DNA from: Salinisphaera sp035690525
Lineage (GTDB): Bacteria > Pseudomonadota > Gammaproteobacteria > Nevskiales > Salinisphaeraceae
Assembly (NCBI RefSeq): GCF_035690525.1
Contig: NZ_DASSKM010000109.1
Coordinates: forward strand, 1 to 64,000
DNA: 64,000 nt
Reading direction: 5' to 3'
In this document: positions 33,636-45,100 of the stretch, piece by piece
Layout: each line of letters starts with the position of its first letter
Position numbering within the stretch: position 1 is the stretch's first letter
The notes under the pieces: generated by a model
The model's database searches: none
The model's input: only the letters and a program-made list of their open reading frames with translations
Told to the model about the DNA's origin: nothing
Translations under genes and position numbers: made by a program

Positions 33636-34805
33636 ATGTTCGCCAAGAGTTCGAGCCCGATGCCTCACGCCCAACGCCTGTTCTTGTTCGTCGCGGCCCT
33701 GCTGGTCAGCGTTGCCGCCACCGCGGCCGATCTGCCGATTCCGAGCGCGCCGTCGCTGGGCGCCAAAAGCTATATCCTGGTGGATTACAATTCGGGACAG
33801 GTGCTGGCGGCCAAGAACCCCGACCAGCGAATCGAGCCGGCCAGCATAACCAAGCTGATGACCTGCTATATCATTTTCGACGAGATCAAGAAGGGTAATC
33901 TCAAGCCCTCGGATATGGTCACGGTCAGCAAAAAAGCATGGGAGATGCACGGCTCTCAAATGTTTCTCAAGGTCGGCGACAAGGTCTCGGTCGACAAGTT
34001 GCTGCACGGCCTGATCACCGCGTCAGGCAACGATGCGGCGGTCGCCCTGGCCGAATATGTGGCCGGAACGGCCTCGACCTTCGCCGACTACATGAACGCC
34101 TATGCCAAGCATCTGGGCATGAAGAACAGCCACTTCATGGACGTCAACGGCCTGCCGCATCCCGATCATTACATGAGCGCACGCGACATCGCGACGTTGT
34201 ACGGCGCGATCGTGCGCCACTTCCCTAAGCTCTACGACAAGTACTTCCACCAGAAGAAGTTCGCCTATAACGGCATCCAGCAGTACAACCGCAACACGCT
34301 GCTCTGGTCCGATCCGCGCGTGGACGGCGGCAAGACCGGCCACACCGAATCGGCCGGCTATAATCTGGCAGTGTCGGCCAAGGACCACGGCATGCGCGTG
34401 ATCTCGGTGGTTACCGGCACCGATTCGGAAAACGCGCGCAAAAATCAGTGCGAAGCTCTGATCAGCTACGGTTTTCGCTTCTTCAACGACGGCAAGCTGT
34501 TCGCCGCGGGTCAGGAAATTTCGCGGATCCGGGTCTGGAAAGGCGCGGAAAACGAGTTGCCGGTGGTCGCCCACGGCGCGGTCTATATCGCCTATCCGCG
34601 CGGCCAGCGTGATTCGCTGACGACCAGCGCCAAGTTGCCGAGCCAACTGACCGCCCCGGTCAAAAAGGGTGAACGTCTGGGCACGCTGTCGATCAAGTAC
34701 AATGACAAGACGCTCAAGGAAGAGCCGCTGTACGCCGGCAAGACGATCGCCGAGGGTGGTTACGTCACGCAGTTCGTCGACGACATCCTCATGATGTTCC
34801 AATAG
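33636..34805 (+). CDS. dacA: D-alanyl-D-alanine carboxypeptidase (PBP5/6 type)
   Basis: Trims the terminal D-Ala of peptidoglycan pentapeptides from the periplasmic face. The frame starts at ATG 33636; the ATG at 33660 (MPHAQRLFLF) fits the signal peptide better. After the signal (ATAADLP), the active-site motifs are SITK (S62 counted from 33660), SGN (ITASGNDAAVAL) and KTG (GGKTGHTESAG). The C-terminal beta domain and an amphipathic end (DDILMMF) match class-A DacA/DacC. It is followed by ybeD and lipB as in most gammaproteobacteria. Confidence 0.95.
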   Translation: MFAKSSSPMPHAQRLFLFVAALLVSVAATAADLPIPSAPSLGAKSYILVDYNSGQVLAAKNPDQRIEPASITKLMTCYIIFDEIKKGNLKPSDMVTVSKKAWEMHGSQMFLKVGDKVSVDKLLHGLITASGNDAAVALAEYVAGTASTFADYMNAYAKHLGMKNSHFMDVNGLPHPDHYMSARDIATLYGAIVRHFPKLYDKYFHQKKFAYNGIQQYNRNTLLWSDPRVDGGKTGHTESAGYNLAVSAKDHGMRVISVVTGTDSENARKNQCEALISYGFRFFNDGKLFAAGQEISRIRVWKGAENELPVVAHGAVYIAYPRGQRDSLTTSAKLPSQLTAPVKKGERLGTLSIKYNDKTLKEEPLYAGKTIAEGGYVTQFVDDILMMFQ

Positions 34806-34874
34806 CCGCGCTGGTCGGGCCGCCACGCCGGCGGGCGGCCCGACGCCGACCCCGGTCCGCGACCCCGTAGCTTC

Positions 34875-35147
34875 ATGACTGAATCCAACGACGAAACCCT
34901 GCTCGAGTTCCCCTGCGAGTTCGCGATCAAGGCGTTCGGCCGGCACGGGAGCGCCTTCGAACAGACCGTCTACACCCTGGTCAAGGCGCATGTGCCGGAG
35001 CTGAGCATGAACGATCTGAGCTGCCGCGAATCTAGCGGCGGGCGCTATATCGCGGTCACCGCGTCCATCACCGCGCAAAGCCGCGCGCAGCTCGACGCGA
35101 TCTACAAGGATTTGACCGACAACGAACAGGTCCTGATGTCGCTGTGA
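34875..35147 (+). CDS. ybeD: DUF493 family protein YbeD
   Basis: A 90-residue ACT-like fold protein of unknown biochemical role, usually found between dacA and lipB. Segments LLEFPCEFAIKAFGR and RYIAVTASITAQSRAQLDAI match the family. It overlaps lipB by four bases (GTGA), so it may be coupled to lipoate metabolism. Confidence 0.93.
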   Translation: MTESNDETLLEFPCEFAIKAFGRHGSAFEQTVYTLVKAHVPELSMNDLSCRESSGGRYIAVTASITAQSRAQLDAIYKDLTDNEQVLMSL

Positions 35148-35839
35148 GCACAGGGCCCGTCGTCATCCGCCGTTTCGGCTGGCAGCCTCTGCCCTATCGT
35201 CCCGTCTGGCAAGCCATGCAGCGCTTCACCGCCGAGCGCGGGCCCGAGGACGCGGACGCGCTGTGGCTACTCAACCACGAGCCGGTGTTCACCCAGGGCC
35301 GCAACGGTCGCGCCGAGCACGTGCTGGCGCCCGGCGACATCGAGGTCGTACCGATCGACCGCGGCGGCCAGGTGACCTATCACGGGCCGGGCCAGCTTAT
35401 GGCCTACGTCATGCTCGATCTGAAACGCCTGGGCATCGGTATTCGCAGCCTCGTCACCGGCCTGGAAAACGCCATGATCGCGACCCTGGCCGGCTACGAT
35501 ATCGACGCCTACGGCCGCCGCGACGCGCCGGGCGTCTATGTCGGCGACGCCAAGATCGGCTCGATCGGGCTGCGTGTGTCGCGCTCGAACAGCTACCACG
35601 GTCTCGCGCTGAACGTCGACATGGATCTGGAGCCGTTCCGCCGGATCGATCCCTGCGGTTATCAGGGGCTTGCGATGACCCAGATCGCCGCGCTCGGCGG
35701 GCCGGGCGATCTGGATCGCGTGGCCGACGATCTGGGCGGCCATCTGTGCGCCGTTCTCGGGCTCACGCCCGAGGATTCGCCGGCCCGAACGGCCGATCTG
35801 ATAGGCTGGCGCGCATTCCAGCCCGAATCCCGTTCATGA
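35144..35839 (+). CDS. lipB: Octanoyl-[ACP]:protein octanoyltransferase
   Basis: Transfers octanoate from acyl carrier protein to lipoyl domains. 231 residues from GTG 35144. The catalytic dyad is K137 (GDAKIGSIG) and C171 (DPCGYQGL), and RGGQVTYHGPGQLMAY is the family signature. lipA, the usual next gene, is absent; mlaF follows with an ATGA overlap instead. Confidence 0.96.
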   Translation: MSTGPVVIRRFGWQPLPYRPVWQAMQRFTAERGPEDADALWLLNHEPVFTQGRNGRAEHVLAPGDIEVVPIDRGGQVTYHGPGQLMAYVMLDLKRLGIGIRSLVTGLENAMIATLAGYDIDAYGRRDAPGVYVGDAKIGSIGLRVSRSNSYHGLALNVDMDLEPFRRIDPCGYQGLAMTQIAALGGPGDLDRVADDLGGHLCAVLGLTPEDSPARTADLIGWRAFQPESRS

Positions 35840-36669
35840 CCGACCCGACCGCGACCACCGGCGCTACCGACAACCTCGTTGAGGTGCGCGATCTGCATTT
35901 CACGCTCGGTTCGCGCATGATCTACAACGGCGTCGATATCGACATCGCGCGCGGCCGCATCACGGCGATCATGGGGCCCTCGGGCACCGGCAAAACCACC
36001 CTGCTGCGTCTGATCAGCGGCCAGTGGCGGGCCGGCTCCGGCCGGCTCCTGTTCGACGGCCGGTCGGTCGCCGGCATGTCGCAGAGCACGCTGTTCGCTC
36101 AGCGCAAGCGCATGGGCATGCTGTTTCAGTCGGGGGCTTTGCTGACCGATTTGTCGGTCTTCGACAACGTCGCTTTTCCGCTGCGCGAGCACACCAGGCT
36201 GCCCGAACGCCTGATCCGCGACATCGTGCTGATGAAGCTCGAGGCCGTGGGCCTGCGCGGCGCGCGCGATCTGGCGCCGGCGCAGCTCTCCGGCGGCATG
36301 TCGCGGCGCGTGGCGCTGGCCCGGGCGATCGCGCTCGATCCCGAGATGATCATGTACGACGAACCTTTCGCCGGGCAGGACCCGATCTCGATGGGCGTCC
36401 TACTGCGCCTGATCCGGCGGCTCAACGACGTGCTCGGGCTGACTTCGATCGTGGTCAGCCACGACGTCAAGGAAACGCTGGGCATCGCGGACTACGTCTA
36501 CGTCATCTCGGACGGCGAAGTCGTGGACCACGGCGACCCCGATCATATCCGGCATTCCGAGTCGGGCTGGGTACAACAGTTCGTGACCGCGGCGGCCGAC
36601 GGCCCGGTCCCGTTTCATTACAACGACACCTCCTACGCCGACGACCTGCTCGACGGGCCCCGCGCATGA
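35836..36669 (+). CDS. mlaF: Mla phospholipid ABC transporter ATP-binding protein
   Basis: ATPase of the MlaFEDB complex that moves phospholipids between inner and outer membranes. 277 residues: Walker A GPSGTGKTT (47-55), signature LSGGMSRRVALARAI, Walker B MIMYDEPFAGQDP and the switch His in VVSHDVKET. It overlaps lipB before it and mlaE after it by four bases each. Confidence 0.95.
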   Translation: MTDPTATTGATDNLVEVRDLHFTLGSRMIYNGVDIDIARGRITAIMGPSGTGKTTLLRLISGQWRAGSGRLLFDGRSVAGMSQSTLFAQRKRMGMLFQSGALLTDLSVFDNVAFPLREHTRLPERLIRDIVLMKLEAVGLRGARDLAPAQLSGGMSRRVALARAIALDPEMIMYDEPFAGQDPISMGVLLRLIRRLNDVLGLTSIVVSHDVKETLGIADYVYVISDGEVVDHGDPDHIRHSESGWVQQFVTAAADGPVPFHYNDTSYADDLLDGPRA

Positions 36670-37451
36670 GCCGGTCCGCGGACATCTTCAACGCGTTGTT
36701 CGGCTGGCTGGCCGATTTGGGCCGCAGCGCGATCTTTCTCGGCCGTACCCTCGTCGCCATTCCATCGCTGCTGGCCAAGCCGCGGCTGGTGGTCGAGCAG
36801 CTCTACTCGGTCGGCGTATTGTCGTTGCTGATCGTGGTGGTGGCCGGCATCTTCGTGGGCATGGTTCTCGCCCTGTCCGGCTATCGCGCGCTGGCCGACT
36901 TCGGCGCCGAGAACGCGCTCGGCACCTCGGTCGCGCTGGTGGTGGTGCGCGAACTCGGCCCGGTGGTCACCGGTCTGCTGTTCGCCGGTCGTGCGGGCAG
37001 CGCCCTGGCCGCCGAGATCGGCCTGATGAAGGCGACCGATCAGCTCGCCGGAATGGAAATGATGGCGGTCGATCCGGTGCGCCGTATCGTCGCGCCGCGC
37101 TTTATCGCCGGTGTGATCGCGATGCCGCTGCTGACCTGCATCTTCTGCGTGATGGCGATCGGGGCCGGCGGCGGCTATTTTGTCGGCGTGGACCTGCTCG
37201 GGGTGGACGCCGGGGCTTACTGGAACGGCATTCAATCGAACGTCGAATTCAATCGCGATATTCTCAACGTATTCGTAAAAAGCGGCGTTTTCGGCGCCAT
37301 CATCACCTGGGTCGCGGTCTTTCAGGGTTATCATGCCCCGCCGACATCCGAAGGCGTATCGCGGGCCACCACCCATACCGTGGTCATCGCCTCGCTGGCG
37401 GTTCTGGCCGCCAATCTCATGCTGACCGCCGTCATGTTTAGCGGTAGCTAA
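36666..37451 (+). CDS. mlaE: Mla phospholipid transporter permease
   Basis: A 261-residue inner-membrane permease. Typical MlaE features include GIFVGMVLALSGYRAL, VVRELGPVVTGLLFAGRAGS and LAAEIGLMKATDQLAGMEMM (the EQ-like coupling loop). The ATG overlaps the mlaF stop. mlaD follows after 15 bases. Confidence 0.95.
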   Translation: MSRSADIFNALFGWLADLGRSAIFLGRTLVAIPSLLAKPRLVVEQLYSVGVLSLLIVVVAGIFVGMVLALSGYRALADFGAENALGTSVALVVVRELGPVVTGLLFAGRAGSALAAEIGLMKATDQLAGMEMMAVDPVRRIVAPRFIAGVIAMPLLTCIFCVMAIGAGGGYFVGVDLLGVDAGAYWNGIQSNVEFNRDILNVFVKSGVFGAIITWVAVFQGYHAPPTSEGVSRATTHTVVIASLAVLAANLMLTAVMFSGS

Positions 37452-37466
37452 TCAAGGAACGACGCT

Positions 37467-37952
37467 ATGCCATCGAGAGCCGTCGAACTGCTGGTCGGTT
37501 TATTCGTCTGTCTCGGAATCGCCGCGATCTTCATTTTGACGATGCGGGTGAGCAACCTGGCCAATACCGGGAGCGCGGAGGGATACACCGTCACCGCCGC
37601 CTTCAACGATATCGGCGGGCTGAAAGTAGGCGCGCCGGTGGATCTGGCCGGCGTGCGCATCGGCCGGGTGACCGACATCAAGCTCAATCAGACCACCTAC
37701 CGAGCGGTCGCGACCATACACATCCAGGATCAATACAAGATTCCGAGGGATTCCGGCGCCTCGATTCTCACCTCCGGCCTGCTGGGCGACCAATACGTCG
37801 GCATCGGGCCCGGCGGCTCGACCGAGAACATGCAGGACGGCGACCAGTTCATCATCACCCAATCCGCCATCGTGCTCGAAAACCTGATCGGGCAGTTCAT
37901 GACCAGCATGTCCGCCGACAGCGGCGGCGGCGGTTCGGGTTCCGGTGGCTAA
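37467..37952 (+). CDS. mlaD: Mla system MCE-domain protein
   Basis: A single-pass inner-membrane protein with one MCE domain that forms a hexameric lipid channel. 161 residues: TM (about 7-25: ELLVGLFVCLGIAAIFIL), the MCE core (FNDIGGLKVGAPVDLAGVRI, TSGLLGDQYVGIGPGG) and a Gly/Ser tail. Preceded by a good AAGGA site. Confidence 0.95.
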   Translation: MPSRAVELLVGLFVCLGIAAIFILTMRVSNLANTGSAEGYTVTAAFNDIGGLKVGAPVDLAGVRIGRVTDIKLNQTTYRAVATIHIQDQYKIPRDSGASILTSGLLGDQYVGIGPGGSTENMQDGDQFIITQSAIVLENLIGQFMTSMSADSGGGGSGSGG

Positions 37953-38094
37953 GCCCGCACCGCATCCTGTCGCGCCGCGCCTTGCCATCGATTGCCATCG
38001 ATCGGTTGCCCTGGGGCGGTTCTTCAGGACAGATTCAGGGCAATGACACAAACTTCGACAGATTCGACGACCTATCAGCTTAGGGGCTTCCGCT

Positions 38095-38712
38095 ATGCGT
38101 TGGACTCGCGTTCTCATCCCCTTCATCACGGTGGCGCTGATGGCGCCGGCTCTGGCCAGCGCCGACCCGACGCCGCCGGAGCAGCTCGCCAGACAAACCG
38201 TGCAGAAGGTGCTCAACGACCTGGACGGGCGGCGCGCGGAACTGCGCAACAACCCGCAGGAACTCTACGCCCTGATCGAACGTGACTTGATACCGCTGAT
38301 CGACCTGCCTTATATGTCGCAGTTGGTACTCGGCCGCTATTGGCGCCAGGCTTCGCCGGAACAGCGCCAGCGTTTTCAGGCCGCGTTCAAGAACATGCTG
38401 GTCCGCACCTACGGCAGCGCCCTGCTCGGCTTCAACAATGACATCAATATCGAATACAAGCCGGTACGCGCGCCCGACGACGCCAAGCGCGTCACCTTCA
38501 ACGCGGTGATCCACTCGCCCAACGGCCAGGACACGCCGGTGAGCCTGCAACTGCACAAGGTGCAGGATCAGTGGAAGGTCTACGACGGCAGCGTCGGCAA
38601 TCTGTCGTTCGTGACCAACTACCGGGGCCAGTTCAATTCCGCGATCCGGCGCCAAGGGCTGGAGGATTTCATCGAAGAGATGGAAAAACGCTATAACAGC
38701 GGCAATTCCTAG
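38095..38712 (+). CDS. mlaC: Mla periplasmic lipid-binding protein
   Basis: Shuttles phospholipid between MlaD and the outer-membrane MlaA complex. 205 residues with a signal peptide (VALMAPALASADPTPP). The tgt2/Ttg2D family segments RDLIPLIDLPYMSQLVLGRY and SPEQRQRFQAAFKNMLVRTY are clear. It lies 142 bases after mlaD; that gap holds no gene. Confidence 0.94.
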   Translation: MRWTRVLIPFITVALMAPALASADPTPPEQLARQTVQKVLNDLDGRRAELRNNPQELYALIERDLIPLIDLPYMSQLVLGRYWRQASPEQRQRFQAAFKNMLVRTYGSALLGFNNDINIEYKPVRAPDDAKRVTFNAVIHSPNGQDTPVSLQLHKVQDQWKVYDGSVGNLSFVTNYRGQFNSAIRRQGLEDFIEEMEKRYNSGNS

Positions 38713-38723
38713 CTCAAGCCGCC

Positions 38724-39026
38724 GTGACCGATACCAGCGACAGCGCCGCTCACACCGTCCGCGTCGAAGGCGAGTTGGACGTCGACAACGTGCCGGCCCG
38801 CCTGCGCAAATCCGCGGGCTGGTTCGAGCGCGGCCGCGACACGGTGATCGACCTGGGCGGCGTCACGCGGGCGGACAGCGCCGGCGTGGCGTTGCTCTTG
38901 GAATGGATTCGCGATGCGGATAAAGCAGGGGCGACGCTGCATTTCGCCAACGCGCCGTCGCAGATGCGCGCGATCATCGATTTCTGTGCGTTGGGCGACG
39001 TCATTCCGCTCGACCGGGCGAACTAA
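38724..39026 (+). CDS. mlaB: Mla system STAS-domain protein
   Basis: A 100-residue cytoplasmic STAS protein that binds MlaF and is needed for its activity. GTG start at 38724. The signature is VIDLGGVTRADSAGVALLLE with the conserved Thr/Ser pair. Its TAA stop directly abuts a family-A repeat, which closes the Mla operon. Confidence 0.93.
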   Translation: MTDTSDSAAHTVRVEGELDVDNVPARLRKSAGWFERGRDTVIDLGGVTRADSAGVALLLEWIRDADKAGATLHFANAPSQMRAIIDFCALGDVIPLDRAN

Positions 39027-39285
39027 TGCCAACCTGCAAAACAAGGACACAAAAGGAAGACAAATCAGTCCGCGAATAAACGCAAATAAAAATAAAAATA
39101 AAACGTCTTATACCAACCCTCATAAAAATTGATCGATCTTCATGAAGCCATAATTCGTCCGCAAATGAACGCCAATAAACGCGAATGAAAGCGAGAAAAG
39201 CGCATAAGCGCGTCTTATTCGCGTGCATTTGCGTTTATTGGCGGACCGTTTTGACCGGTAGGTCATTGCTTTTGCAGGTTGGTAT
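39026..39285. repeat. Family-A palindromic repeat, compound copy A2
   Basis: A 260-bp AT-rich element. Its outer ends pair perfectly over 13 bases (CCAACCTGCAAAA at 39029-39041 against TTTTGCAGGTTGG at 39270-39282). A further left end, ATACCAACC, occurs inside at about 39110, so it looks like two nested or tandem copies. It contains the inner arms GTCCGCAAATGAACGC and GCGTTTATTGGCGGAC. It fills the gap between the mlaB stop and the acetoacetyl-CoA synthetase stop almost exactly. Confidence 0.82.
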
Positions 39286-39290
39286 TATTT

Positions 39291-41300
<2,010 letters not shown>

Positions 41301-41308
41301 AAAGACTT

Positions 41309-41478
41309 ATACCAACCTGCAAAAAAGGATACAAAAGGAAGGCAAAAACAGTCCGCGAATGAACGCGAAAAAACGCAAATGAAAACTAATTTTCTTTATT
41401 TTGCGTACCTTTGGCGTTTATTTGCGGACTTGCTCTTTTTCTTATCGGCTATCGCTACATCATTGTAATGGTTGGTAT
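41309..41478. repeat. Family-A palindromic repeat, copy A3
   Basis: A 170-bp element with perfect ends ATACCAACC (41309-41317) and GGTTGGTAT (41470-41478). Most of its length matches copy A1, including long identical stretches in the right half. It begins 9 bases upstream of the acetoacetyl-CoA synthetase start and ends 13 bases before the PEBP stop codon, so it must lie in or near the promoter of the synthetase gene. Confidence 0.85.
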
Positions 41479-41490
41479 TACGACCGGGGC

Positions 41491-42039
41491 CTACGGTCGT
41501 TGATAGGTGCCGACGATCTCGGTCTGCGCGATCACATGGCCCTGCATCGCCTTTAGCACCGCGGCCTTGTCGGCCAAATTCGACGGCAGCCGTCGGTCCA
41601 GGGCGAACAGCTTGAAATGATAATGATGGACGCCATCGCCCGGCGGCGGGCACATGCCGTGGTAATTCGCGTGCCGGGTGCTGTTATCGGCCGTAGTCGC
41701 CGGGCCCGGTAGCGGCTGATCGCTGGCGCCCGGCGCCAGCGCGACCAGGCTGGGCGCCAGGTTGTACAACACCCAATGCGTGAACACGCTGCCGGGGGCA
41801 TCGGGGTCGTCGACAATCAAGGCCAGGCTTTTCGCGGCGCCCGGCACGCCGGACAGCGTCAACGGCGGCGACGTGTTGCCGCCGTCGCAACTGAAGCGTT
41901 TGGGGATCGGCTGGCCGTTATCGAAGGCCGGGGATTTGATCGTGAACGTTGCCTCGGCCTGGGCGCTGCCGACCCAGCCGGCGACGACCAGCACGGCCGC
42001 GACCCAGACGCTTCGCGATACGATCGACGTTCTTTTCAT
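41491..42039 (-). CDS. YbhB/YbcL-type PEBP family protein, exported
   Basis: A 182-residue phosphatidylethanolamine-binding-protein fold. A signal peptide (VWVAAVLVVAGWVGSAQAEA) suggests a periplasmic location. Family motifs are SCDGGNTSPPLTLSGVP, LIVDDPDAPGSVFTHWVLYN and the CPPPGDGVHHYHFKLFALD ligand pocket. Bacterial members have no settled function. Monocistronic; A3 lies just downstream. Confidence 0.92.
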   Translation of the reverse strand: MKRTSIVSRSVWVAAVLVVAGWVGSAQAEATFTIKSPAFDNGQPIPKRFSCDGGNTSPPLTLSGVPGAAKSLALIVDDPDAPGSVFTHWVLYNLAPSLVALAPGASDQPLPGPATTADNSTRHANYHGMCPPPGDGVHHYHFKLFALDRRLPSNLADKAAVLKAMQGHVIAQTEIVGTYQRP

Positions 42040-42153
42040 AGCCGTGGCCGCCCGATGGGTTTGCCGGCCAGATTAGCAGACCGGATTACCAGAAGCGCCG
42101 CCCCGGCATGGAAAAACACTGCGCCCGCAATGAGCCGGCGACGCGACGCCGGC

Positions 42154-45100
42154 TCACCCCACGAAACGGCGCGCATTGGCGAACAGGCGCGCCCACGGGC
42201 TGGCCTCGCCCCAGGACGCCGGCGCCCACGACAAATTGACCGTGCGCGTGACGCGTTCGGGATGCGGCATACAAATGAATACCCGCCCATCGGCGTTCGA
42301 TAAGCCGGTCACCCCGCCCGGCGAACCGTTCGGATTGGCCGGATAGGATTCGGCTGCGCCGCCTGCATTGGCGGTATAACGCATGCCGATCCGGCCGGCA
42401 TCGGCGAGCCGCGCGAGATCGGCGGGGTCGGCGAACCGGGCATGGCCTTCGCCGTGCGCGACCGCGATCGGCATCCGCGCGCCCGCCATGCCGTCCAGCA
42501 GCACGGCGTTGGATTCGACAATCTCGACCGCGCTGGTGCGGGCTTCGAACTGGCGTGAGGTATTGGCCACGAACGTGGGCCAACCCTCGGTGCCGGGGAT
42601 GAGCTCCGACAGCGCGGCCAGCATCTGGCAGCCGTTGCATACGCCGAGCGCGAATGTGTCCTCGCGCGCGAAGAAATCGGCGAACGCCTTGCGCGCGTTG
42701 CGATTGAACAGGACCGATTTGGCCCAGCCCTGGCCCGCACCCAGCACGTCGCCATAGGAAAAACCGCCGCAGGCCGCCACGCCCTGCATATCGGTCAGCC
42801 GAACCCGGCCGGAGACGACTTCCGACATATGCACGTCGATCGCATCGAAACCGGCGCGGGTGAAGGCGAACGCCATCTCGTTGTGGCCGTTCACACCCTG
42901 CTCGCGCAGGATCGCGATTTTCGGCCGTTCGCTATTGATGTACGGCGCGGCCACGTCCTCGGCGGGATCGAAAGTCAGTTCGGCCGGCAAACCGGGGTCG
43001 GCCGTATCCAGCAGCGCGTCGTATTCGGCGTGCGCGCAGGCCGGCTCGTCGCGCAGCGCCGCCATGGCATGGCTGGTCGCGGCCCAGCGGCGCTGGGCCT
43101 CCATACGCGCCACCGACAACACTTCGGCATCGCCGTGGCGAACGACGATACGATCGGCCGCGGTGACGGTGCCGATATCGGTGGCGGCCACGCCGGCGTC
43201 GCGCAGTGCGGTCAGCGCGGCCTCGACATCGGCCGCCGCGACCTGAAGCACCGCGCCCAGTTCCTCGGCGAACAGCGCCGCCAGCGGATCGCCGCCCTGT
43301 TGATCGAGCGCCACGTCCACACCGAGCCGCGACGCGAAACACATCTCCGCCAGACATGCGGCCAAGCCGCCGTCGCTGCGATCGTGATACGCCAGAATCC
43401 GGCCGTCGGACGCCAGAGTCTGCACCGCATCGAAGAAGCCGCCCAGCAGGGCCGGCGCATCCAGATCCGGCGCCCGGTTGCCGAGCGCGCCATACACCTG
43501 CGCGATCGCCGACCCGCCCAGGCGATTCCGCCCGGCGCCCAGATCGGCCAGAATCAGCCGGCTTTCGACCTGCCCGGGAGGCATCAGCTGCGGCGTGAGC
43601 GTGGCGCGTGCCGAAACCGTCGGCGCGAACGCCGAAACGACCAGCGATACCGGCGCGCTCATGGTGCGCGAACCGGCTTCGCCGTCCCAGCCCGTGCGCA
43701 TGGACAGCGAATCCTTGCCGACCGGTATGGCCAGGCCGAGTTCGCTGCAAAGCTGTTCGCCGACCGCGCGCACCGTGTCGTACAGCCGCGCGTCCTCGGC
43801 CGGATCGCCGCAGGCCGCCATCCAGTTGGCCGACAGGCGTACATCGGTGAGCTTGCCGATCCGGGCCGCCGCCAGATTGGTGATCGCCTCGGCCACCGCC
43901 ATACGGCCGGACGCCGGCGCGTCGATCAGCGCCACCGGGCTGCGCTCGCCCATGGCCATCGCCTCGCCGGCATCGCCGGTGAAGGCGGTGGTGGTCACGG
44001 CGACGTCGGCGACCGGCACTTGCCAGGGCCCGACCATCTGATCGCGCGCGGTCATGCCGCCGACGCTGCGATCACCGATGGTGATCAGAAACGACTTGCT
44101 GGCCACGGCGGGCAGTGTGAGCACGCGCTCGAAGGCTTCGGCGATGTCCACACCCTCGTGCTCCCATGCCGGCAGTTCGACCGCGACGTGCCCGGCCTCG
44201 CGCTGCATGCGCGGGGTCCGGCCGAGCAGCACCTGCATCGGCATATCGACCGGGCGCGCGGTCTCGGCGGTAGCGGCCTCGCTGTCCTCGACCACCAGAT
44301 TGGGCTCGGCCGTGGCGCGCCCCACCACGCTGTACGGACAACGCTCGCGCTTGGCGAGGGCCGCGAACACATCGAGTTCGCCGGCGGGAATCGCAATCAC
44401 GTAACGTTCCTGCGATTCGTTGCACCAGATCTCCATCGGCGACAGGCTCGGATCGGCGCTGACGATGTCGCGCAGCCGAATCGAACCGCCGCGGCCGTCG
44501 GCGTCGATGATCTCGGGCAGCGCGTTGGACAATCCGCCGGCGCCGACATCGTGGATCGAGGCGATCGGGTTGTCCGCGCCCAGCGCGATACAGCCCTCGA
44601 TGACTTCCTGGGCGCGGCGCTGCATTTCCGGGTCGGCGCGCTGCACCGAGGCGAAATCCAGCGCCGCCGAGCCCGAACCGCTGGCCATCGACGAGGCCGC
44701 GCCGCCGCCGAGGCCGATCAGCATGGCCGGCCCGCCGAGCACGATCAGACAGGCCTCGACCGGGACTTCGTGTTTTTCAACGTGCCCCGGCCGGACATTG
44801 CCCATGCCGCCGGCGATCATGATCGGCTTGGCGAAGCCGCGCAGACCGGTGGCCGCCGATTCGTACTGGAAGGTTCTGAAGTAACCGCCGAGCGCGGGCC
44901 GACCGAACTCGTTGTTGTAGCGCGCCGCGCCAATCGGGGCCTCGCGCATGATATCGAGCGCGCTGGCCAGATGCGCCGGCCGATCGGCATCGCGTTCCCA
45001 CGGGGCGATAGCCGCGGGGATACGCAGATCGCAGACCGAGAAACCGGTCAGCCCGGCCTTCGGCTTGCCGCCGCGCCCGGTCGCCGCTTCGTCCCGGATC

